A program made the position numbers and the translations under genes. Source: an uncultured Muribaculaceae bacterium (GTDB taxonomy: Bacteria; Bacteroidota; Bacteroidia; Bacteroidales; Muribaculaceae). Taken from it: a DNA stretch of 64,000 nucleotides. This document shows positions 45,060-51,726 of the stretch, in pieces (the first letter of the stretch is position 1; each line of letters opens with the position of its first letter). The notes under the pieces are model-generated. The model ran no database searches. It saw only the letters and a list, made by a program, of their open reading frames with translations, and was not told where the DNA came from. The stretch lies in assembly GCA_910583675.1 (NCBI GenBank), contig CAJTYH010000004.1, forward strand, positions 49,165 through 113,164, read 5' to 3'.

Positions 45060-47896
45060 TTATGATAATATGTCAGTCCGTGATATTCCGGAGCGCCCTG
45101 ACGGGAAACAAGACCGATTATGGACTCGCCGAACCCTTTGACTGGCATCTCTGCCATCTCACGTCCATCAACGAACAGGCGGAGGGTGTCGCCATCGCGT
45201 ACCGAACGCAGATTGTAGCTGTCCTTGAATATCTCATGCAGACGTATGTCGTATATATGATGCGCTCCATCCGACGGGTCACGGTTGATAAAGCGCAGAC
45301 GGCTTGCCTTTACAGGATCAAACGATGCCACATTGTAGGCCGGATTCTGTGCCACGGACGCATTGTCCACCGGAAGCACCTTCCAGCTGCCATCCTCGGC
45401 AAGCATGGACGGCTCCATGAGGCTGAACATGTTGTCCACGAATATCTCTTTATCGCCTACGGTTGCCGTTTCCTTATCGAAACGGTTGTCTGTAAATACA
45501 TTGCGGTTGGCCACATCATAGCGTTTCAGGTATATGGCATCAAAAACCGTCGGACAATCCGTGGTGTATCCCTTGTCATACGAATCGGTAAACCTCATGT
45601 CGGCATAAAGCGTGCGCATGCAATCCACGGGAAGCATGCGGGTATCAACCGTCTTTCCCTTGCGCACCGTGGTAACCTTAAACGACCGGCCAGGTGCGTC
45701 AAACACCGCCTCTACGTAATTTGACGGATCCACATACAAGGGATAGAAACCAGCCACAGCATCATCGCCAAGACCCGAGATCTGGGTGGTAAGTTCGTAA
45801 TTCAAGGAAGGGGTGCCCTTGAAAGCCTTCATGGATCCCGCAGCTGATGCACCTCGGTCGGTGGGCTGGAGTGCACCCTCTGCCATTTCCCAACCGTTCA
45901 TGCGATCGTTGCCGTCATCAAAACCTATGGTATAAACCAGTCCGTCATAAGCGGAATTGCCTACAGTCACAAGACCGGGCACACTTTCCGCCGTGAGACG
46001 TGTCTCAAATGGTTTTGCCACACGCATCTCGTCTATGGAAACTATCAGGTCGCCAAGGTCGCGTTCCACCCTTATCTGATGGTACACGTTCCATTTGAAA
46101 TCATCGCGGAGCTTGTTCGCACCGAGTGTATGCGGCTTGCCATCAACTGTTTCCACTACAGTCCATGCATCAGCACCCTTGTCAAACATTATCTTGACAT
46201 TGTTGGCATCGTCAACCCATATCGCATATACACCTGCGGTATCCTCAGGCTTCACGTTCACTTCCCAAAGATATGATTTAGCGGCAAGATCCGGAGCCAA
46301 CGTCGCCGAGCTTCCGTGAACGCCCTTGAGTTCTCCATCGGCCACATGCCACATCTCGGCATCAAGATTGTTCCATTTCTTCATGTCCACACCCTTGTCG
46401 AAAATATCACCGTAAGCAGGCAATGCCGGAATGGGATGATAACCCGGATTGTTGGCATGGGTTATGCCGTCGACTACCATCTTGTCGCCATGGAAATGAA
46501 CGCGATCAACGTACTGGCTGCGGGTGTTACCATTGTCATTGGCCATATATATAAGCCACCATTCCAGACCGTTGGGCCCGCGCAAGATGTTTGGCTGACC
46601 AGGAGTCCACACTATTTCAGGAGCGGCAGTCCCGTCAACCATGTCAAACAGCTCGGCATTCACATATCCGCCCCTGCGTCCTTGCACCGAGCTTTCGATT
46701 GCGAGAGTATTGCCTCCGAGTTTCAGCAACTTAGCCATTTCGGGAGTGAAGTTTACTATCCTGTATACCCCCTTGTCTTCCGAATGTATCTCCTTGCCGT
46801 TGAGATATACTTTCGTAGGCCCGTGAGTGGTAAGACGAAGAGCCAGATTATGGCTCAGATCCGACACATTGAAATTCTTACGGAGCCATATCTTGTCGGT
46901 ATCCCAGTTGGTACCGCGCCTGTAAGTCGTTGTTCCCCTCTCGGCACGCGGGGCAAAGCCTCCCGAGCCTTTTGCCCAGTTCCTGTCATTGAAATCTGGA
47001 GCAGCCCATCCCTCGGCAGGAGGATTGGTGGTATAGCTGAACATCGGTGAATATGTACCGGTTGAATAACGCAACAGATCCACATGATTGTCCTCAAGCT
47101 CCTTCTGGTTTGAGACCACTACCGGATGAGGATATTTGTTGCCGTTGTTGAATCCCATCGGAGACTGTGCCTGTGCCACACCGAGCTGGTAGTTGCCCCA
47201 TTCCCCTGCGGTATGGTTGGCGTTATACATCATATAATACTGGTTGTGGTACTTGATCACCCAGGGGCCTTCTGCCACGGCGTTGTCCATGCGCTCCCAT
47301 GTATTGGGATTTGAGGAGAACTGGCAGAGGATCGCATCCGGATCGGTATCGTTGAACTCACGCCAGTTTTTCATCTTACGTGCCCAGATGGTGTTGCCGT
47401 CTGTGAAACGCACCATATACATGTACAGCTGCCCGTCATCGTCGCGGAACACCTTGGGGTCTATGCGGTTGTCCATCCAACGATCCCTGATAGGCTCTGC
47501 ATAAGGCCCCATCGGATCAGTAGCCTCGGAGTGAACCACATGCACGGCATGCAGGTCTTTCCCCCAATAGTTTACAGACCAGTAGGCATGGATGGTGCCA
47601 TTGTCATACAACATGTCATTGGCATGGATCTGGTTGTTGCCGCATCCCGAACCTTTGCTCCATTCATTGTCCATGTCTATCACATGTATAGGCCCCTCCC
47701 AGTTCACGAGATCGGACGATATATAGAAATCACCGTCTGTGCGGCATCCGCCAAGATAGTATTTCCCGTTATACTTCATGACTCCTATGTCGGCCACATT
47801 CGGAAGAAGCGGATTGGGGATATTCTCGGCGTTCATATTATACGGACTGCCCAGCATGGCAATAACCGCGATCGACGGCACAATAAGTTTTTTCAT
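45056..47896 (-). CDS. Secreted GH43-like glycosidase with inserted jelly-roll domain
   Basis: Exported protein of 946 residues (signal peptide MKKLIVPSIAVIAMLG). A five-bladed GH43-type propeller has candidate catalytic residues Asp36 (NVADIGVMKYNGKYYL), Asp146 (NRIDPKVFRDDDG) and Glu209 (AVAEGPWVIKYHNQYY). The propeller is interrupted: residues about 290-420 form a galactose-binding-like jelly roll (GWAAPDFNDRNW, THGPTKVYLNGKEIHSE, GGNTLAIESS). The last blade then resumes with GPNGLEWWLIYMAND. Two further lectin-like beta-sandwich modules fill residues 490-945. With the coupled GH36 gene it suggests attack on a branched galactose- or arabinose-containing glycan. Confidence 0.85.
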   Translation of the reverse strand: MKKLIVPSIAVIAMLGSPYNMNAENIPNPLLPNVADIGVMKYNGKYYLGGCRTDGDFYISSDLVNWEGPIHVIDMDNEWSKGSGCGNNQIHANDMLYDNGTIHAYWSVNYWGKDLHAVHVVHSEATDPMGPYAEPIRDRWMDNRIDPKVFRDDDGQLYMYMVRFTDGNTIWARKMKNWREFNDTDPDAILCQFSSNPNTWERMDNAVAEGPWVIKYHNQYYMMYNANHTAGEWGNYQLGVAQAQSPMGFNNGNKYPHPVVVSNQKELEDNHVDLLRYSTGTYSPMFSYTTNPPAEGWAAPDFNDRNWAKGSGGFAPRAERGTTTYRRGTNWDTDKIWLRKNFNVSDLSHNLALRLTTHGPTKVYLNGKEIHSEDKGVYRIVNFTPEMAKLLKLGGNTLAIESSVQGRRGGYVNAELFDMVDGTAAPEIVWTPGQPNILRGPNGLEWWLIYMANDNGNTRSQYVDRVHFHGDKMVVDGITHANNPGYHPIPALPAYGDIFDKGVDMKKWNNLDAEMWHVADGELKGVHGSSATLAPDLAAKSYLWEVNVKPEDTAGVYAIWVDDANNVKIMFDKGADAWTVVETVDGKPHTLGANKLRDDFKWNVYHQIRVERDLGDLIVSIDEMRVAKPFETRLTAESVPGLVTVGNSAYDGLVYTIGFDDGNDRMNGWEMAEGALQPTDRGASAAGSMKAFKGTPSLNYELTTQISGLGDDAVAGFYPLYVDPSNYVEAVFDAPGRSFKVTTVRKGKTVDTRMLPVDCMRTLYADMRFTDSYDKGYTTDCPTVFDAIYLKRYDVANRNVFTDNRFDKETATVGDKEIFVDNMFSLMEPSMLAEDGSWKVLPVDNASVAQNPAYNVASFDPVKASRLRFINRDPSDGAHHIYDIRLHEIFKDSYNLRSVRDGDTLRLFVDGREMAEMPVKGFGESIIGLVSRQGAPEYHGLTYYHK

Positions 47897-47940
47897 GTTA
47901 TTTTAAGGTATGTTGTGACAAATAAAAATTCTTCAGCGAT

Positions 47941-47972
47941 ACAAATTTAGCGCCATCCGCCCAAAAAGCCAA
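47941..47972 (-). promoter_or_regulatory. Promoter of the GH43-GH36 operon
   Basis: The minus strand has TTG, a 20-base spacer, then TAAATTTGT, 45 bases before the GH43-like ATG. Confidence 0.65.
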
Positions 47973-48035
47973 GTAAATTTGTATACTGTAGGTGCACCAG
48001 ATTCCTTGTTAGGACAAAAATGCTAAAATAAACAC

Positions 48036-48062
48036 AAAAACACCCCTCACGAATGAGGGGTG
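48036..48062 (-). terminator. Intrinsic terminator after the DUF362 gene
   Basis: A perfect 9-bp stem (48041-48049 with 48054-48062) with a CGAA/TTCG tetraloop is followed on the minus strand by TTTTTGTGTTT. This is a textbook terminator. Confidence 0.88.
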
Positions 48063-48100
48063 CCTGACAAATTCAATGTACCAACGACGTTTGGACCGTT

Positions 48101-49114
48101 CTATTCTATGGTGACTACACGATATTTTTGCGATCCTAGACCGAGCTTCTCGGCCTGATCTATGGTATGCGTACCGTGCCGTGAATTTATGCGTTCTATA
48201 AGGTCTCCCTTTCCGGGATCGTCGGAGTTGAACACCATATCCACACAAGCACGATCAAGAGCCACCGGGTCAAGGGATGCCAATATGCCTATGTCGCCCA
48301 TTTTGGGAGTCTCGGGGTCGCCGTTGCAGTCGCAGTCTACCGACAATTTGTTGGCGACGCTTATGTAGAGCATCTTGTCATCCCCCATGTGGTCAATCAC
48401 CCCTTTGCAAGCATCCGCCATGGATTCCAGGAATGCATCTTGCTCCGGAAGATTATTCCACAGTTCATCTGCATTCTCTACCTTTCCGGCTGTATGGATA
48501 TATGCTTTGCCATTTGAAGAGGCTATGCCTATGGAAATATTTTTCAACGCACCGCCATATCCTCCCATCGCATGCCCTTTGAAATGCGACAGCACGACAA
48601 GGAAATCGTAGTTCAGGAAATTCTTTCCTACTATGTCATATTTAAGGTGCTCTCCCCCATCTACCGGTATCTTTACCTCACCGTCGGCATCCATTATATC
48701 AACCTTTGCAATTGATGTAAACCCATGCTCACGCGCTGCTTCAAGATGTTTCTCGGTAGAGTTCCTGTTGCCTGCATATGCGGTGTTACATTCCACAATG
48801 GTTCCATTAACTTCCTTTACCAACGGAGCAATCAGGTTAGGATCAAGATGGTTCGACTTGTTGGATTCCCCGGTGGAAAGTTTCACTGCCACATTGTCGC
48901 CCTCTGCCTTGCGTCCAAGCGCATTGTAGATTTTCACAAGGCTTTCAGGTGTGATCTCCTTGATGAAATACACCGTTGAAACGCTCTCTTCCGAAGCATT
49001 GTTTCCGTCAGCCGAAATCTCCGGCTGGGCTTTTGCGCCCGTGCAGCCGGAACAAGCCATGGCCGCAGCCGCTACTGTGGATAAAAATGTCATTTTTTTC
49101 ATATTGTAATTCAT
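48101..49114 (-). CDS. DUF362 family lipoprotein-like protein
   Basis: Exported protein of about 337 residues (or 333 from the second ATG, MKKMTFLS) with a lipobox-like ACSGCTG near residue 24. The mature part is a DUF362 domain: VYFIKEITPESLVKIYNALG, VAVKLSTGESNKSNHLDP, FLVVLSHFKGHAMGGYGGALKNISIG and the Cys/Asp-rich CDCNGDPE. DUF362 proteins are sometimes fused to ferredoxin modules and thought to handle iron-sulfur or metal centres; no ferredoxin motif is present here. It lies 17 bases downstream of a TonB-dependent receptor, so a role with the imported ligand is inferred. Confidence 0.87.
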   Translation of the reverse strand: MNYNMKKMTFLSTVAAAAMACSGCTGAKAQPEISADGNNASEESVSTVYFIKEITPESLVKIYNALGRKAEGDNVAVKLSTGESNKSNHLDPNLIAPLVKEVNGTIVECNTAYAGNRNSTEKHLEAAREHGFTSIAKVDIMDADGEVKIPVDGGEHLKYDIVGKNFLNYDFLVVLSHFKGHAMGGYGGALKNISIGIASSNGKAYIHTAGKVENADELWNNLPEQDAFLESMADACKGVIDHMGDDKMLYISVANKLSVDCDCNGDPETPKMGDIGILASLDPVALDRACVDMVFNSDDPGKGDLIERINSRHGTHTIDQAEKLGLGSQKYRVVTIE

Positions 49115-49131
49115 GATTTCTTGCTAATTAA

Positions 49132-51027
49132 TCATTTGTTTGTGGAGAATGACAGCTTCACCCCGCCCATTGCCGTGAAACCGGGCATCCGATAACCGCG
49201 CATAAGAGTATATCGGGCATCGGTCACGTTTTCAAGACGTGTGAAGATTGTCGCATACCGACATGGTGTATAGGAAACTTTGAAATCAAGAGTTGCGAAA
49301 CTCTGTAAAGGTGTCAGATCCGAGACATACAAACGTGCCACCCCCTTCATCATGGCACTTACCGTGAGCTGCCTCAGAGGTTGCCAGTCGGCACTCAGGG
49401 AATATTGATGGCGCGGCGCACCGGTAAGATTGCTAAGGGAACTATGCAGATAACTGTAATATGCATTGAGCCACAGACTCCTGACAGGACGACTTTGCAA
49501 CGACACTTCCACTCCCTTGTTTCTGAAAGTCCCCGTATTCACATTATGCATGTCAACCACTTGTATCATCTCCGAACCGGAACTGTAATATAACGTCAAC
49601 GATCCACTGAGGATCTCTCCCCACCCTTGCGACACCGACACCTCATAATTCATCATCTTCTCAGGACGCAAGTGGGGATTGGCCATCATGTAAAGGTAAA
49701 GTTCGCGGAAAGAAGGATTGCGGTATCCCATCGCCACGGAACCTTTCAGGGTCGTTCCCCACGGAAGATTGCCTACGATGCCCCCTTGCGGAACCCATCG
49801 GGTGGTAAAACGGTTGCTGTTTGCCATACGCACTCCGCCGTTCAGAACCAGACGATCCATCAGGAACGATTGAGCCAATGTGACATAAGGTGAATACTCT
49901 TTGATTTTCTGACGGCTCATCGTCGGAAGGTTTCCGGGCTTGTGAGGCCGCCCTCCGGACATCGGTATCTCCCCGGAATATATGTCAAAGTCGAACCCGG
50001 CAGTCGCGTCAGCTCCGCTCCATGGTGCAAAATTCTGATACAGCATAGCCCCGAAACGATCGTCCAGGCTGTGGAAATGGCGAGGATCGTCAATGAAATG
50101 GTTCCCATAGCTGTAATATACGCGTATGTCTCCGGATGTAGCGGCGCCATATCGGTTGCTGACAGCCACCGACGCATCCCCCCGAGTGATGCTCTGATGA
50201 TATATGTCACTGCTCGTCGGGTCGCTCAGGCGTGGGAAAATCGGATCATTACCCTTGAAGTTCATCAATGTGTAATCCGCCGCAATCTTCCAATTGTCGC
50301 TCATGTCATAACCCACTTTGGCATAGCCCGACATCTGTTTGAAGTCAAAATTATCGCATGTGCCGTCAGTGCGGTCATAGCTCAAAGAGACCGTAGAGGA
50401 AAAACGTCCGAAACGGTTTGAATTGGCCAACGTCGTGAGCCACGTATTGTATGAGCCGTATTGCGTTGTCAACGTGGTATGATTGCCGTCCCGACGTTCT
50501 TTCTTTGTTATCACATTTATTACTCCGGCCATGGCATTTGATCCATACAAGACCGAACCGGGGCCACGGAGCACTTCCACGCGCTCCACATTCTCCTTGT
50601 CGTATAAATCAGCCACATGATGGGAGTATATGCCGGCAAACTGCGGTTGCCCGTCGACCATCATCAACACGGCACTCGCGCGATCGCCACCTACGCCACG
50701 CATCTTTATATGACCAGAACCGCCGTTGCTGCTCACCCCGAATCCCAGTATGCTCCTTTCCGTCACGAAAAGGCTTGGCACACTTCCGGAGAGAGCCGAC
50801 AGGAGTTGGGTGGTTCCCACAGCCTCAAGCTGCCTGGCATCAACCACGGAGACTGTGTATGGGATAAGATTGGAACGCATGGCCTGATTGCTTCCGGTCA
50901 CGACGACTTCGCTCAAAGATCCTGACATTCCGGTTGCCACCGTATCTGACGGCTCAGCCGCTTGCGACAAGCCGGAACAGCCCAAAGCGCAAGCGACAAC
51001 AAAGCAATGAATTATCCGTAAGTTCAT
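49132..51027 (-). CDS. TonB-dependent outer-membrane receptor
   Basis: Outer-membrane active-transport channel of 631 residues, small for Bacteroidales and without a SusD partner, so probably for a metal complex, haem or cobalamin rather than a glycan. It has a signal peptide (MNLRIIHCFVVACALG), a short TonB-box-like region (LSEVVVTGSNQ), a plug domain with IKMRGVGGDRASAVLMMVDG and VEVLRGPGSVLYGSNAMAGVIN, then a 22-strand-type barrel. A longer start at 51060 is rejected because it lies within the promoter element at 51057-51065. It forms an operon with the DUF362 gene. Confidence 0.9.
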   Translation of the reverse strand: MNLRIIHCFVVACALGCSGLSQAAEPSDTVATGMSGSLSEVVVTGSNQAMRSNLIPYTVSVVDARQLEAVGTTQLLSALSGSVPSLFVTERSILGFGVSSNGGSGHIKMRGVGGDRASAVLMMVDGQPQFAGIYSHHVADLYDKENVERVEVLRGPGSVLYGSNAMAGVINVITKKERRDGNHTTLTTQYGSYNTWLTTLANSNRFGRFSSTVSLSYDRTDGTCDNFDFKQMSGYAKVGYDMSDNWKIAADYTLMNFKGNDPIFPRLSDPTSSDIYHQSITRGDASVAVSNRYGAATSGDIRVYYSYGNHFIDDPRHFHSLDDRFGAMLYQNFAPWSGADATAGFDFDIYSGEIPMSGGRPHKPGNLPTMSRQKIKEYSPYVTLAQSFLMDRLVLNGGVRMANSNRFTTRWVPQGGIVGNLPWGTTLKGSVAMGYRNPSFRELYLYMMANPHLRPEKMMNYEVSVSQGWGEILSGSLTLYYSSGSEMIQVVDMHNVNTGTFRNKGVEVSLQSRPVRSLWLNAYYSYLHSSLSNLTGAPRHQYSLSADWQPLRQLTVSAMMKGVARLYVSDLTPLQSFATLDFKVSYTPCRYATIFTRLENVTDARYTLMRGYRMPGFTAMGGVKLSFSTNK

Positions 51028-51056
51028 TTCTATTTCACTGAATTCCATTTCAATGT

Positions 51057-51065
51057 GCAAAATTA
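51057..51065 (-). promoter_or_regulatory. Promoter -7 element for the TonB receptor operon
   Basis: TAATTTTGC on the minus strand, 29 bases before the chosen ATG. At the -33 position there is no TTTG but one copy of a 14-base direct repeat, suggesting a regulated promoter. Confidence 0.5.
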
Positions 51066-51076
51066 CAATTTCCCAG

Positions 51077-51128
51077 AATTACATAGCTACCATTTTTCCC
51101 GCATTTGTTGCAAAAATTACATATCTAC
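51077..51128. repeat. Two 14-base direct repeats upstream of the TonB receptor
   Basis: AATTACATAnCTAC occurs at 51077-51090 and 51115-51128, spaced 38 bases start to start. The proximal copy covers the -33 region of the receptor promoter. They may be binding sites for a regulator; neither copy is palindromic. Confidence 0.5.
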
Positions 51129-51172
51129 TACCTCCTATAATCCGGAGATCACGAATTGTTTAACGAAAATAA

Positions 51173-51195
51173 TAGTTGTAAAATTTGCACAACTA
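51173..51195. promoter_or_regulatory. Dyad overlapping the blaI promoter, probable BlaI operator
   Basis: TAGTTGT-n9-ACAACTA is a perfect 7-bp half-site dyad whose centre contains the TTTG -33 box of the blaI promoter (51184-51187). BlaI/MecI repressors bind such dyads as dimers and autoregulate, so this is the best operator candidate. Confidence 0.6.
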
Positions 51196-51216
51196 AAAAT
51201 ATCGTTATATCTTTGC
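51184..51216 (+). promoter_or_regulatory. Promoter of blaI-M56
   Basis: TTTG, a 20-base spacer, then TATCTTTGC, 30 bases before the blaI ATG. Confidence 0.7.
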
Positions 51217-51245
51217 GACACTGACATAACACAAAATGCCAATAC

Positions 51246-51644
51246 ATGATGAAACAACGTAAACCGCAGACCTCACTTACCGACAAAGAGGAAGAGATTA
51301 TGCTCCTTTTCTGGAACCACGGCGAATTGAAGGTTAAGGATGTACTTGACCTCATCCCGGAACCAAAGCCACATGTGAACACCGTAAGCACTTTCGTTCG
51401 CGCTTTGGAAACCAAAGGTTATCTCGGGCATTATGCCAAGGGAACCGGCTTCGTATACTTCCCGATCAAACCGATGGAGGAATATCGCAGGAGCACTTTC
51501 GGCAAAATGATCCGCAGTTTTTTCAGTAACAGCTACATGAAAGCGGTGAGCGCTCTTGTCGAAGATGAGAAACTCAGCGCCGACGAGCTTAAGGATCTCT
51601 TAAGAATGATTGAGGAGAATACCCCCCCCAAGAAAAATCAGTAA
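51246..51644 (+). CDS. blaI: BlaI/MecI/CopY family transcriptional repressor
   Basis: Winged-helix repressor of 132 residues (or 131 from the second ATG, which follows directly). The DNA-binding domain spans residues 8-80 (LTDKEEEIMLLFWNHGELKV and PHVNTVSTFVRALETKGYL). The C-terminal helices (MKAVSALVEDEKLSADELKDLL) are the dimerisation part that is cleaved or released when the partner M56 protease senses its signal. It lies 82 bases upstream of the M56 gene. A dyad overlapping its own promoter suggests autorepression. No beta-lactamase gene is nearby, so the trigger may not be a beta-lactam. Confidence 0.92.
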   Translation: MMKQRKPQTSLTDKEEEIMLLFWNHGELKVKDVLDLIPEPKPHVNTVSTFVRALETKGYLGHYAKGTGFVYFPIKPMEEYRRSTFGKMIRSFFSNSYMKAVSALVEDEKLSADELKDLLRMIEENTPPKKNQ

Positions 51645-51726
51645 GCGCATATTGGCAATTGGTTATCAACAATCACTGATTGCCTGTTAAACTATATCTT
51701 CTACTGACCTCTCATTATCAGCGCCT

